Assembly (NCBI GenBank): GCA_965277735.1 | Contig: CBDIDO010000001.1 | Span: 620,001 to 684,000 of the forward strand | Origin: RH-AL1 sp965277735 | Lineage (GTDB): Bacteria > Pseudomonadota > Alphaproteobacteria > Rhizobiales > Beijerinckiaceae | Direction: 5' to 3' | DNA: 64,000 nt | Notes under the pieces: model-generated | Database searches by the model: none | Told to the model about the DNA's origin: nothing | The model's input: only the letters and a program-made list of their open reading frames with translations | Made by a program: the position numbers and the translations under genes | Shown: positions 1 through 9,063 of the stretch, one piece after another | Layout of the letters: each line of letters starts with the position of its first letter | How positions within the stretch are numbered: the stretch's first letter is position 1

Positions 1-1097
1 AGCACCACCACGACGAACACACCGCCGAGCAGCAGCGCGTCGCGGACGCTCGTCGTCGCGACGTCGATGAAGCGCGCCGGACGAAACAGCTTGGTGTCGA
101 GGTTGATGTCCTCCGCGCTCAGGCCTGGCCGGAGTGCCTCAAGCGCCGCCTCGACACGGCGCGTGACCTCGATGGTATTGGCGCCGTACTGCGCCGAGAT
201 GACGAAGGCGACGCCTTGGCTGGTGCCGATCGTCGCGGCGCCGATTTGCGGCTCGGCTGCGTCCTTCACCGTGGCGACGTCGGCGAGGGTCACGCTGGCC
301 CCGCTGGTAGCAACGACCACGGTGCGGCCGACCGCGGTTGGCGTGACCGCCTGGCCCTCGCTTCGGACGATGATCCGCTGGTTCGGCGTATCGATGAACC
401 CGGCGCCGCGCACCGCGGTCGCTTTGCGCGCCGCGGCGGTCACCTCGGCGAGCCCGAGGCCGCGCCGGATCAACTGATCCGGGTGCACCATCACCTGGAT
501 CGAGCGAACGTCGCCACCAAATACCGCGACCTTGGCAACGCCGGGCACGGCAAGCAGCCGCAGCTTTACCGTCCAGTCCGCGACCGTACGGATGTCCATG
601 AGACTGCGCGTCTTGGATGTCAGGCCCGCGACGAGAACCGTGCTGCTCGACGACGTGAGAGGAGTGAGCACCGGCGGCTTGACCCCGGCGGGAAGCTGCG
701 AGGCTGCATAGGCGAGCCGCTCGGCTACGACCTGGCGATCACGATAGACGTCGCTACCTGGATCGAACGTGACCGTAACCACCGAAAGACCTTGGATCGA
801 GATCGACCGCAGGCTCCGGATGCCGGACACACCGCTGATGGCATTCTCCAAAGGTTGGGTGACGAGAACCTCAACCTCCTCGGAAGCGAGGCCGGGCGCT
901 TCGGTCTGGATGCCGGCCTGCGGCGGCGCGAATTCGGGGAAAACGTCGTAGCGAGACTGGGTTACCGACAGCGCGCCGTAGCCGAGAAGAAGGAGGCTGA
1001 GCGCGACCAGAATTCCCCGGAACCTGATCGCGGTTGCGATAATCGCCGCTTGAAGTCCAGAGGGTGGTGGTGGCTCAGCCCCGTCGGGAGCCGTCAA
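1..1097 (-). CDS. Heavy-metal/multidrug RND efflux pump, inner-membrane subunit (N-terminal part, cut by window start)
   Basis: The minus strand stays open from a TTG at 1097 to the window edge (about 365 codons). It reads as the N-terminus of a CzcA/CusA-type RND proton antiporter: a first membrane helix (ILVALSLLLLGYGALS), then the periplasmic porter domain with VFPEFAPPQ, SGVSGIRSLRS and VTVTFDPGSD-like motifs. The family exports metal ions or drugs through a periplasmic adaptor and outer-membrane channel. The TTG start is supported because an in-frame TGA lies two codons upstream; it overlaps the TGA of the adaptor gene, so translation is probably coupled. Substrate-determining residues lie mostly beyond the window. 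Family assignment is firm; the metal is unknown. Confidence 0.85.
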   Translation of the reverse strand, partial: MTAPDGAEPPPPSGLQAAIIATAIRFRGILVALSLLLLGYGALSVTQSRYDVFPEFAPPQAGIQTEAPGLASEEVEVLVTQPLENAISGVSGIRSLRSISIQGLSVVTVTFDPGSDVYRDRQVVAERLAYAASQLPAGVKPPVLTPLTSSSSTVLVAGLTSKTRSLMDIRTVADWTVKLRLLAVPGVAKVAVFGGDVRSIQVMVHPDQLIRRGLGLAEVTAAARKATAVRGAGFIDTPNQRIIVRSEGQAVTPTAVGRTVVVATSGASVTLADVATVKDAAEPQIGAATIGTSQGVAFVISAQYGANTIEVTRRVEAALEALRPGLSAEDINLDTKLFRPARFIDVATTSVRDALLLGGVFVVVV

Positions 1098-2173
1098 TGA
1101 TCATCCTCATCCGCCGGGATCTGCGTCCGCATCTCCTGCGACAGCAGGATCTCGGCGCCCGCGACGACAATCGGCTTGTCCCGCGGCAGGCTCTTCGCCG
1201 GCACAATGTATCCGCCGTCCGGCGTTGGCGCCGCTGCGGCGTCGATCGCGTGCCGTTCGAAAGTGTCTGGCGCCGTGCGCAGATACATCCAGGGCTTTCC
1301 CGCCTGCCAGACGACCGCCGAGGACGGGATGCCAACGCCGGGCTCAGCGTTGCCCTTCGGCAGATAGGCGAGGACGCTGGTCCCCGGCAAAAGGTCGGGC
1401 GTCATGGGTACCGCATAGAGAAAGCCGGCACTCTGCATCTTCGGGTCGAGCTGCGTCGCCTCGGAAAGCAGTTGGCCTTCGACCGCCTGCGCCGTTCCAA
1501 CCAAGAACGACAGCCGGCGCGGCGGCGCGACGACCGCGCCCGGCTGTAGCGAGACCTGGACGAGCGCTGTCTTGCGATGGACGAGGTTCGTCGCCAATGG
1601 CGTGCGGTTCGCTACCGCCTCGCCAAGAACCGACCCCCAGTCCTGGATTGCAATATTCTTGAGCGCCTCGATCTGCGCCCCTGCAGCGTCAACCCCGGCT
1701 GAGTCGATCTGATAGGCGGCCTCCGCCGCTTCCGCCTGCGCTTTGGCGGTCGAGAACACTTTGAGGAACTCCTTAACCCGGTCGTTAGCCCTGCGCGAGG
1801 CTGCGGCTTTCACCTCGGCCGCCTGCAATTGCGTCGCGTCAGTCATGGCTGTGTTGTAGAGCGCTGTCAGGCGATCGAGCGCGAGGACGGTGCCGTAGGC
1901 GCGCACGAGATCCTGGTAGGGCATGGCGGACGGCGCTGCCGACTCGATCCCGCCATTCTGCTGACCATCGCGATCGATCCGCACCACGCGGCCGTCGGTC
2001 GATGGCACCTTGGCCTTCGCATCGTCGTCGTCGGTCTCATGCGCCGCGTGCGCATCGGGTTTGTTTAACGAGTCAACAATGAGCACGCCGGAAGCGACTA
2101 CGGCCGCGGCGACGAGGGTGCTGCGCGCGGCGATCCAAAAGCCCCGGCCAATGATCGACCCAAGCGCCGACAA
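1094..2173 (-). CDS. RND efflux periplasmic adaptor (membrane fusion protein), CusB/HlyD type
   Basis: A 359-residue protein with an N-terminal membrane anchor (about residues 12-35, then an acidic His/Asp stretch), a helical hairpin rich in Ala (about 95-170) and a C-terminal beta-barrel and membrane-proximal region. Such proteins bridge the inner-membrane RND pump and the outer-membrane channel. It sits between those two partners on the same strand and overlaps the pump start. The start is a TTG with AAGGA about nine bases upstream. The N-terminal segment with HAAHETDDDD could bind metal, but this is an inference. Overall length is short for the family, which usually has 380-520 residues. 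Confidence 0.82.
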   Translation of the reverse strand: MSALGSIIGRGFWIAARSTLVAAAVVASGVLIVDSLNKPDAHAAHETDDDDAKAKVPSTDGRVVRIDRDGQQNGGIESAAPSAMPYQDLVRAYGTVLALDRLTALYNTAMTDATQLQAAEVKAAASRRANDRVKEFLKVFSTAKAQAEAAEAAYQIDSAGVDAAGAQIEALKNIAIQDWGSVLGEAVANRTPLATNLVHRKTALVQVSLQPGAVVAPPRRLSFLVGTAQAVEGQLLSEATQLDPKMQSAGFLYAVPMTPDLLPGTSVLAYLPKGNAEPGVGIPSSAVVWQAGKPWMYLRTAPDTFERHAIDAAAAPTPDGGYIVPAKSLPRDKPIVVAGAEILLSQEMRTQIPADEDDH

Positions 2174-2398
2174 TGGAATTTTTCCTTATTTCGGCGGAAA
2201 TAGTTCCCGGTTTCTCATTTGCTCCAAAAGGAAACGGTTCGGCAAGAGGGATCCTCCTTGGCGAAGCCGAAAGCTAAGCGGAAGCGATACGGAGGGGCGC
2301 CCCGCTTACGCCTCGAGAAATATTCCGCACCATACGGTTGGCGGGGGAGCCGGCCGCGACCCCCGCCGTGCTGCCCGCGGCACTCCAACGGGAGATAC

Positions 2399-3784
2399 TC
2401 ACTCCGAAACGGCGCGGAGCAGCCCGAACGGGTCGGCTGGCGGCGGTTCGGCCTCGACACGGACGTGCGGCAACCCGGCCCCGATCAGGGTCGCAAGCGC
2501 CACCTGTCCTTCAAGCAGCGCTTGCTTCAGCGCGATCCTCTGCTGCTCCTGGGTCAGCACGGCGACTTCGACGTCGACGTAGGCGCGCTCGTCGAAATTG
2601 CCCTGCTTGAATGCGACATCCGTCTTTTCGGCGATCGCTTTGGCCTCGCGTAACCGGGGCTCCAGCGCCGCCAACTGATGCTGCAATAGACTCTGCTCGG
2701 AGAGCAAGGCGCCGATTTCGCCGGTCGCGGCGGTCACGCGAGCGCGGAACTCTTGTTCGAGGGCAGTGCGCGTTGCTTGTTCGAGCCCGATATTGCCCTC
2801 GTTGCGATCGAAGATCGGCAGATCGAACGTCGCCTGCGGGCCAAGCGAATAGACGTTGCTCGTATCGCGGCCGCCGAACAGACTGACGACGAGATTGGGG
2901 AATTGTGCGAGCACCGCCTGGCGCAGCTTCGCGTCCTGCGAGCGATAGCCGTATTGCAGCGCGATCAGGTCCGGTCGGCGATCGGCCACCGAGACGATGT
3001 CGCGCCGGACAGTGGCGGCCGGCAGCGACGGGATCTTGATTTCCGAGGCGAGCCGCAGCGGTGCGTCCGGCGCAAGCCCGAGCAGCGCGTTGAGCTGGTG
3101 ACGGCGGCTGAGCTGTAGCCGCGCAAGATCGTCATCCGCCTTCTGGATCTCGCTCGACGCTACGAGGTCGGGCGACAAAGTCGCGAGCGCGCCGTTGCCC
3201 TTTTTGATCGCGGCGTTGGTCTGGTCGAACCGCTCGTTCAAGAACTTGCGGTTGCGCGCGATGACCTTCGCGGCCTGCTCCCCCATGACGAGGTCGACAT
3301 AGAGCAACCGTGCCTTGCCGATTGTCTGCCACTCCTGCCAGAGCAGCGAAGCTCGGACCGTGGCGGCGGCATTGGTGGCGACCTCGCGCTTGGTTGGACG
3401 CAGGATGATGGAGCGGACGTCCTGAGCGAGCCCCAAGCCAAATCCGTCCGACCCGTTGGGCCCGGATATGTAGAACGGATAGGACGCGGTGACCTGCGGG
3501 TTCGGCAGGATCCCGGTTTGAAGAATCTGCGCCTGACCGATGCCGAGACGCGCACGGGAGGCCGCGAGATCGGGATTATAGCGTAGGACGAGACGATCGA
3601 GCGTTGCGACGCTAGCGATCGGCCCGATCGCGCCGTCGAGGACGGCCGCGCTAGGGGCGAGGATCGGCGCGCGTTCGAGCGGCGCCGCCTCGTAGGGTAT
3701 GCAACCACCCAACGCGAGACACGGCCAAACCCCGAGAACCCCAAGGCGATGCACCGTCGGCGCCTCCGATGCCGTCGAAGGCAT
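2399..3784 (-). CDS. TolC-family outer-membrane efflux channel (lipoprotein)
   Basis: A 461-residue OEP-type protein. The N-terminus has a hydrophobic stretch ending in LALGGC, a lipobox whose Cys (about residue 28) would be lipidated. The body shows the two repeated coiled-coil halves expected of TolC/CusC channels (for example RYNPDLAASRARLGIGQAQ and QYGYRSQDAKLRQAVLAQ). It is the first gene of a minus-strand set, followed 225 bp later by the adaptor and then the RND pump, so it should form the outer-membrane exit of this pump. The 225-bp gap holds no supportable gene. Confidence 0.87.
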   Translation of the reverse strand: MPSTASEAPTVHRLGVLGVWPCLALGGCIPYEAAPLERAPILAPSAAVLDGAIGPIASVATLDRLVLRYNPDLAASRARLGIGQAQILQTGILPNPQVTASYPFYISGPNGSDGFGLGLAQDVRSIILRPTKREVATNAAATVRASLLWQEWQTIGKARLLYVDLVMGEQAAKVIARNRKFLNERFDQTNAAIKKGNGALATLSPDLVASSEIQKADDDLARLQLSRRHQLNALLGLAPDAPLRLASEIKIPSLPAATVRRDIVSVADRRPDLIALQYGYRSQDAKLRQAVLAQFPNLVVSLFGGRDTSNVYSLGPQATFDLPIFDRNEGNIGLEQATRTALEQEFRARVTAATGEIGALLSEQSLLQHQLAALEPRLREAKAIAEKTDVAFKQGNFDERAYVDVEVAVLTQEQQRIALKQALLEGQVALATLIGAGLPHVRVEAEPPPADPFGLLRAVSE

Positions 3785-3880
3785 TCAGCCATTTTGGTAG
3801 CATACTCGTTGGGGCAAAAAGGGCGGGAAGCAGGGATTTCGAGAGGTGAGACCGATCTGCCACTGAAAGCCAGCGTGATC

Positions 3881-3916
3881 AAAAAAAGACCCGCTCAACC
3901 GAGAGGCTGAGCGGGC
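3881..3916 (-). terminator. Rho-independent terminator, minus strand
   Basis: Perfect 8-bp inverted repeat CCCGCTCA (3890-3897) / TGAGCGGG (3908-3915) with a loop that can itself form CC-GAGA-GG. On the minus strand it is followed by a run of seven T (3887-3881). It lies 194 bp after xoxF and before the efflux genes, so it would end the xoxF transcript. Confidence 0.75.
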
Positions 3917-4057
3917 TCAAGATGTCCCTTTTTGCCCTGGAGGAAGCCCTTCCACCTGAACTCTAAGAGGAAAAATAACAGATAGAGACGAGACCTACGT
4001 ATGTCAACAATATAATTTGCCTTTTTCGTTCTATATTGCAGACCAACCGCGTGAAAG

Positions 4058-4082
4058 CCCGACAGTGATTTACACTGCCGGG
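4058..4082 (-). other. Stem-loop just downstream of xoxF
   Basis: CCCGACAGTG (4058-4067), five-base loop ATTTA, CACTGCCGGG (4073-4082); nine of ten positions pair. It starts 28 bases after the xoxF stop. No good T-run follows, so it is more likely a 3' mRNA-stabilising hairpin than a terminator. The strand follows the xoxF transcript. Confidence 0.5.
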
Positions 4083-4109
4083 CCATCTAGTCTCACATGC
4101 GGGCGACGA

Positions 4110-5942
4110 TTACTCGGACGGCAGGCTCCACACCGTCAGGGTGCCGCCGAGAGCGGTGTAGTTGTTAAGGGCGGCGTAGCCACCGACAGCGCCCAGACCG
4201 GCGTTCGGGTCAGTCAGGCCAGCGGCGAGACCGATACCGGCCCAACCACCGACGCCTGAGTAGACCGCGACGTACTGCTTGCCCTTGTGCTCGTAGGTCA
4301 TCACGTTGCCGATGATGCCCGACGGCGTCTTGAACTTGTAGAGTTCCTTACCCGTCTTGGCGTCGACCGCCTTCAAGTAGCCCTCGAGCGTACCGTAGAA
4401 GACCACGTCGCCGGCAGTCGCCAGAGCGCCGCCCCACGCCGAGAACTGCTCGGGATCCGACCACACGATCTTACCCTTGGTGGCGTCCCAAGCGATGAAG
4501 TTACCCATGTTGGTGCCGCCGGGCGCCGGGTACATCGAGAGTGTCGCGCCAACGTAGGGCTGACCGGGGGTGTAGCTCACCTTGAACGGCTCGTAGTCCA
4601 TGCAGACATGGTTGGTCGGCACGTAGAACAGGCCGGTCTTGGGCGAGAAAGCCGAAGGCTGCTCGTCCTTGGAGCCGAGCGCCGCCGGGCAGATGCCCTT
4701 AGAGTTGTTGTCCTCGCCGTTATGCTCCGGGGCGTATTTGCCGACAACCGTCGGGCGCCCATAGTTTGGCGAAGACTTGTCCATGTCGACGCCGCTCGTC
4801 CAGTTCACGGCCGGATCGAACTTCTGCGCGACCAGCAGTTCGCCCGTCTCGCGGTTCAGCGTGTAGCCGAGACCGTTACGGTCGAAGTGGACGACCATCG
4901 GCGTCTCCTTGCCGGCGATCTTCTGGTTGACGAGTACCATTTCGTTGATGCCGTCGTAATCCCACTCGTCATGCGGGGTCATCTGGTAGACCCACTTGGC
5001 CACGCCAGTGTCCGGGTTACGCGCCCAGATTGACATAGACCACTTGTTGTCGCCGGGACGCTGCTTCGGGTTCCAGGTCGAGGGGTTGCCGGAGCCGTAG
5101 TACATCAAGTTCAGCTTCGGATCGAAGCCGTACCATCCCCAGGTGCAGCCGCCGCCGGTCTTCCACTGATCGCCTTCCCAGGTCTTCAGAGAGGAGTCCT
5201 TACCGACGGGCTTGCCGAGCGACATGGTCTTTTCCGGGTCGACCAGCATCTGGTCGTCCGGGCCTTCCGAGTAGGCGCGCCAGATCAGCTTTCCGGTCTT
5301 TTCGTCGTAGGCGCTGACCCGGCACTGCACGCCGAACTCGCCGCCCGAAACGCCGACCATCAGCTTGCCGTTCATCGGGAACGTCGAGCCGGTGTGGGTC
5401 TCACCCTTCTTGGGATCGCCCTCAGCGACTTTCCACAGTTCCTTGCCCGTCTTGGCGTCAAGCGCCACGACGTTGGTGTCGGCCTGGTTGAGGAAGATCC
5501 GGCCATTGTCGTAGGAGAGACCGCGGTTGACAGTGTCGCAGCACATCACCGGGATCACCGCCGGGTCCTGCTTCGGCGTATAGCGCCACAGGATCTTACC
5601 GTCGTTGTTGAGGTCGAGCGCGTAGACGATGTTCGGGAAGGGCGTATGCACATACATGATGTCGCCGATCACCAGGGGCGAACCCTCGTGGCCACGCAGA
5701 ACGCCGGTCGAGAAGGTCCAGGCGACCTGGAGCTTCTTGACGTTCTTGCTGGTGATCTGGTCGAGTTTCGAATAACCGGTGAGTGCATAGTCGCCGCGCT
5801 GATACGCCCAGTCGGCGGGGTTTTTCATCGCGTCGACGAGACTGATTCCGGACGGCTCGGACGCATTGTTGTCTTGCGCGATTGAAGGCGAAGCATAGGC
5901 AAGCAGACAGGCAACAGCGGTTGCTGTTCCAAGGATTCTCAT
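4110..5942 (-). CDS. xoxF: Lanthanide-dependent PQQ methanol dehydrogenase, XoxF type
   Basis: A 610-residue periplasmic quinoprotein that oxidises methanol (and often formaldehyde) using PQQ and passes electrons to a c-type cytochrome. A signal peptide ends near SIA|Q (residue 22). The vicinal cysteines that stack on PQQ are C134-C135 in VMCCDT. The decisive motif is DEWDYDG at 325-331: D328 is the catalytic Asp and D330, two residues later, is the extra Asp that marks rare-earth-binding XoxF (calcium MxaF has Ala there). SD GGAGG precedes the ATG. Neither the cytochrome (xoxG) nor the binding protein (xoxJ) gene is adjacent, so this is an orphan copy. It could serve methanol oxidation or lanthanide sensing; the subclade was not determined. 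Confidence 0.95.
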   Translation of the reverse strand: MRILGTATAVACLLAYASPSIAQDNNASEPSGISLVDAMKNPADWAYQRGDYALTGYSKLDQITSKNVKKLQVAWTFSTGVLRGHEGSPLVIGDIMYVHTPFPNIVYALDLNNDGKILWRYTPKQDPAVIPVMCCDTVNRGLSYDNGRIFLNQADTNVVALDAKTGKELWKVAEGDPKKGETHTGSTFPMNGKLMVGVSGGEFGVQCRVSAYDEKTGKLIWRAYSEGPDDQMLVDPEKTMSLGKPVGKDSSLKTWEGDQWKTGGGCTWGWYGFDPKLNLMYYGSGNPSTWNPKQRPGDNKWSMSIWARNPDTGVAKWVYQMTPHDEWDYDGINEMVLVNQKIAGKETPMVVHFDRNGLGYTLNRETGELLVAQKFDPAVNWTSGVDMDKSSPNYGRPTVVGKYAPEHNGEDNNSKGICPAALGSKDEQPSAFSPKTGLFYVPTNHVCMDYEPFKVSYTPGQPYVGATLSMYPAPGGTNMGNFIAWDATKGKIVWSDPEQFSAWGGALATAGDVVFYGTLEGYLKAVDAKTGKELYKFKTPSGIIGNVMTYEHKGKQYVAVYSGVGGWAGIGLAAGLTDPNAGLGAVGGYAALNNYTALGGTLTVWSLPSE

Positions 5943-6388
5943 TGGGTTTCCTCCAGGATAGACTTATTTATTTCGAGTCGGCCGACGCGCGCGGGAGACG
6001 TGTTTTGTCGTTCTGCAACGCAGCGTTGGATAGCGAAGGCTTTCTTTCGAGCCAATTTGATTTCGCGGTGTCCATTTTTCTCGGAAACGCGGTTTCGCTG
6101 CGAGCAATAAGCGGAAGAAACTCACGGGCTTCAAGCGGTTTTTAAGTGTAACCTAAGGAGGGTCTGTCTTTGGGCATAGTTTATTACTGTTAGATGTTTC
6201 TTTCGGGCGAAGCCTGCAAAGTTCAATGCAAACATCCCGCCCCATAAGGGGGGCGCCGCGGCGATCATGGGATGGAGATTTCCTGGTTCGGGCACTCGAA
6301 TCGGCTCGCTTTGGACACCAACGATTGCGTTTCGCCAGCCGATCGTCGAGGCTCACCGGTGCCTTAAATCTGATGCGGGCAATGATCG
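5943..6388. promoter_or_regulatory. Divergent intergenic region between xoxF and the dynamin-like gene
   Basis: 446 bp with no supportable gene. It must hold the xoxF promoter on the minus strand and that of the GTPase gene on the plus strand. I could not assign -35/-10 boxes with confidence. It is less GC-rich than its flanks near 6040-6210 and contains the short repeated motif at 6225-6264. Confidence 0.45.
6225..6264 (+). repeat. Short dispersed motif, copy A
   Basis: AATGCAAACAT followed by CCCGCCCC, AAGGGGGG and a GCGGCGA end. A similar motif occurs at 19874-19911 in the same orientation. In this copy GCCCC and GGGGC around ATAA can form a hairpin. Function unknown. Confidence 0.35.
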
Positions 6389-8161
6389 GTGACGTCCGAC
6401 GACGGAGGGCTTGTCGCGCTGGCGCGAGCGATCAACGAAGCTATCCGTTGCCCGACACCGGCCCAGCGGCAGCTTCTCGATCGACTTGAACGGCTGACGA
6501 CGCGTCTACAAGACAACGTGTACCAACTCGCCGTGCTCGGTCAGTTCAAACGCGGCAAGAGCACGCTTTTGAACGCCTTCCTGGGCTTTCCTCTGCTTGG
6601 CGCCGGAGTCTTGCCGCTTACAGCCGTGCCGACGTTCCTGAGCCGCGCAGCAAGCCCGCGACTGAAACTCAGCTATTTGGCTGGGCGCGTAGAGGAGCGC
6701 GAGGTGGCAGACCTCGAAAGCCTCGCATGCGCGATCGCGGCCGCAACGACGGAAGAGCAAAATCCCCGCAACGAGAAGGGCGTACTACGTGTCGATGTCG
6801 GCATGCCGGGAAGCGCATGGCTCGCCGACGTGACCCTGGTCGATACGCCGGGCATCGGATCGACCTACGCGCACAACACGGATGCCGCCTACGCCGTCTT
6901 GCCCGAGTGCGATGCGGCTCTCTTCGTCTCTTCCGTCGACCCGCCGATCACCGAGGTTGAGGTCGCCTACCTTGCGCGCATCCGTAAGATCGTGCCGCAG
7001 GTGATTGTGGTCCTCAACAAGGTTGACCTTGTCGATGGCAATGACGTGTGCAAAGCAGCCGACTTCCTATCTTCCGTCATCAGCGAGCAGGCGCCTGAGA
7101 TCGGCGGACGCATATTTGCCGTTTCAGCGCGGCGCGCCTTGGCCGCCCGACAGGCAGCCGACGATGAGGCCTTGGAGGCGAGCGGGCTACCGGAGCTGGA
7201 GCGACATGTGCGCTTGAAGCTGGTCGATCTGAAGCGCTCGATGTTGGAATTTTCGGTCGCCGACAAGATGTCGGAGGTTTTGGCAGCTCTTGCTGCCGAC
7301 GCGAGAATGACCGTGCGGGCGCTCTCGATGCCACTCGCCGACCTCGACGCCAAGGTGATCGCGTTCGAGGAGGCCGCTGTCAGCTTCGAGCGCGAGCGCA
7401 CTGCGCTTGCAGATGCTTTCAATGGCGAATGGGGCCGCACCGTTACCCGGCTCGGCACCCTATGCGACGAGGTTGATCAAAGCGCCCGCCAAGACTTGGA
7501 CGCCGTTATCGCAGGCGTCGCCAAAGCGCAGCATCTTGAGGCTGGCAATGCGATCGTCGCCGCTGCCATGGCGGAGGTTTTCGACCGAGAGTTCAAAAGT
7601 CTCGCGTCGAGGGTGGAAGAGGAGCTCAAAATCGCGATCGAGGCACATCTGGAGCGCTATCGTCTGCTTGATCAACGGGTCCGCGAAACTGCTGGCACGC
7701 TTCTTGAGGTGCACGTGCCGGCGCTTGCCTCGGAAGATTGGTTCCAGATCGCACGCGAACCCTACTGGGTTGGTGACTGGCGGCACGAGAGCGTGAGCTC
7801 GTTGACCGTCGATGGCCTCGCAAGACTGCTCCCACGGCCCTGGCAACGACGGCGACGGGAGAGAGCTTATCGTCTGGCAGTCGGCAATGCCCTTGTGCGC
7901 AATACCTCCGAGCTTCAATGGACGATGCGGCAGAACATCGACGACTCGTTTCGTCGTCTGCTGACGGGGTCGGGCAAAGCCATCGAGACCAGCATCGCAT
8001 CGACACGCGAGCTCCTGGCGACGAGTCGAGAACGGCGCCGTATGCAGGACCGCTCGCTTGAGAAGGATCTCTTCCGCGCCCGTCACACCGAGCAACGCCT
8101 TGGCGAGCTGGCCCGCGTCCTCGCGGACCGCGCGCCAAGCATGTCAAAGGCGCCAAGGTAA
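6389..8161 (+). CDS. Dynamin-like GTPase family protein
   Basis: A 590-residue protein with a complete GTPase domain near the N-terminus: P-loop GQFKRGKST (51-59), switch Thr in LPLTAVPT (76-83), DTPG (152-155) and NKVD (210-213). The rest is long, helical and charged, as in bacterial dynamin-like proteins, which bind and remodel membranes. There is a basic-aromatic segment near 470-500 (PRPWQRRRRERAYR). The start is GTG; nearby ATGs are out of frame. Many bacterial dynamins occur as pairs; here no second copy is adjacent. Substrate membrane and physiological role are unknown. Confidence 0.85.
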   Translation: MTSDDGGLVALARAINEAIRCPTPAQRQLLDRLERLTTRLQDNVYQLAVLGQFKRGKSTLLNAFLGFPLLGAGVLPLTAVPTFLSRAASPRLKLSYLAGRVEEREVADLESLACAIAAATTEEQNPRNEKGVLRVDVGMPGSAWLADVTLVDTPGIGSTYAHNTDAAYAVLPECDAALFVSSVDPPITEVEVAYLARIRKIVPQVIVVLNKVDLVDGNDVCKAADFLSSVISEQAPEIGGRIFAVSARRALAARQAADDEALEASGLPELERHVRLKLVDLKRSMLEFSVADKMSEVLAALAADARMTVRALSMPLADLDAKVIAFEEAAVSFERERTALADAFNGEWGRTVTRLGTLCDEVDQSARQDLDAVIAGVAKAQHLEAGNAIVAAAMAEVFDREFKSLASRVEEELKIAIEAHLERYRLLDQRVRETAGTLLEVHVPALASEDWFQIAREPYWVGDWRHESVSSLTVDGLARLLPRPWQRRRRERAYRLAVGNALVRNTSELQWTMRQNIDDSFRRLLTGSGKAIETSIASTRELLATSRERRRMQDRSLEKDLFRARHTEQRLGELARVLADRAPSMSKAPR

Positions 8162-8299
8162 CTCGAGGACTGCCTGGCCTTTTGGAATGACGTCAAGGCA
8201 CAAAACCTTCAGGAAAGGTTAGGTGCGTTGTTGGAACGTCAATTCGGTTCCTCTGTTGGCCTGCGCCAGGGAAAAATCCCGGCTTAAGGGAGGAGCAAA

Positions 8300-8542
8300 A
8301 TGCAAACGAGAACTATAATCGTGGCAGCGCTGCTTTTGTCAGCGAACGTGGCCTATGCCCAGTCGGACAAGCCCGGAATGAAGCCCGAATCGGCGCCCGG
8401 CGCCGCTGAACAGGGCGCGACAGACGCAGGGGTAGCGAAAGACCCCGGCGAAGTTCAAAAGCAACAGGGCGGCGCGGCCAAGGCCTCGCCTGGGACAGTC
8501 GGGGCAGCGCCCGGCGCTGACACCAAGTCGCAGGGTAAGTAG
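8300..8542 (+). CDS. Small secreted Gly/Ala/Pro-rich protein of unknown function
   Basis: An 80-residue product with a clear signal peptide ending in VAYA|Q (residue 20), then a disordered hydrophilic tail rich in Gly, Ala, Lys and Pro. SD GGGAGGAG lies just before the ATG. I do not recognise a family; short periplasmic proteins of this make-up are common in Hyphomicrobiales. It is a single gene. Confidence 0.65.
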   Translation: MQTRTIIVAALLLSANVAYAQSDKPGMKPESAPGAAEQGATDAGVAKDPGEVQKQQGGAAKASPGTVGAAPGADTKSQGK

Positions 8543-8627
8543 ATCTCGAGCGATCGTGGGCGCAAGCGGTGCGATTCCACCGTCCGTCGGCGAGAGGCTC
8601 GATAAGGCTGGACGACGGGCGGCGTGA

Positions 8628-8801
8628 GTGCACCTACTCGGGGGCGCCGGCGGCAAGTGCCAGCACTTGCCGTTCGAAGTCTACGAAGTCACGCTCAAGA
8701 AGCGGCACTTCCTGGCAGTGGTGTTCCGGGTCGGCAACGCCCGACCCGGACGCATCGCAGACTTGTTGCAAACGATCGTCAGGCAACTGCAAACGGATTG
8801 A
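8628..8801 (+). CDS. Possible small protein or gene remnant (57 residues)
   Basis: A GTG at 8628, right after an in-frame TGA, opens a 57-residue frame with protein-like composition: LPFEVYEVTLKKRHFLAVV, then a hydrophilic helix ending IVRQLQTD. Its 3' end overlaps the convergent monooxygenase gene by 23 bases. It may be the tail of a longer lost gene. I do not recognise it. Confidence 0.3.
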   Translation: MHLLGGAGGKCQHLPFEVYEVTLKKRHFLAVVFRVGNARPGRIADLLQTIVRQLQTD

Positions 8802-9063
8802 GCGTCATGGACGTCCGGTCGGCCAAATCGTTGATCTGTGTGAGATATGCTCGGACATGCACAGTCGCACGGTGTGCGATGACCGCGGCGTTATCGACAT
8901 AAAGCTCGTCGAGGACAAATCTGTTTGAATTGGCTTGGTCTTGCCAGATGTCGAAGCGAAGGTTGCCGGGCTCAGCTCGGCTTGGTTCGATCAGGGTGTC
9001 GAGAAGGGCTTTCAGCTCGTCCACTCTACCTGGATGGGCACTGAGGATGACCGTGATCTTCAT
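8779..9063 (-). CDS. Antibiotic biosynthesis monooxygenase (ABM)-domain protein, YgiN-like
   Basis: A 94-residue protein covering one ABM fold: beta strand MKITVILSAHPG, helix RVDELKALLDTLIEPSRAEPG, then LRFDIWQDQANSNRFVLDELY and a helix starting IAHRATVHVRAYL. These small ferredoxin-like proteins act as quinol or other cofactor-free monooxygenases, often dimers, and are linked to oxidative stress. The ATG at 9063 is chosen over a TTG six bases upstream; neither has a strong SD. The substrate cannot be told from sequence. Confidence 0.8.
   Translation of the reverse strand: MKITVILSAHPGRVDELKALLDTLIEPSRAEPGNLRFDIWQDQANSNRFVLDELYVDNAAVIAHRATVHVRAYLTQINDLADRTSMTLNPFAVA

Noticed and set aside
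3895..4086. 63-codon minus frame after xoxF
   Set aside because: It runs into the terminator hairpin and has no SD or family signature.
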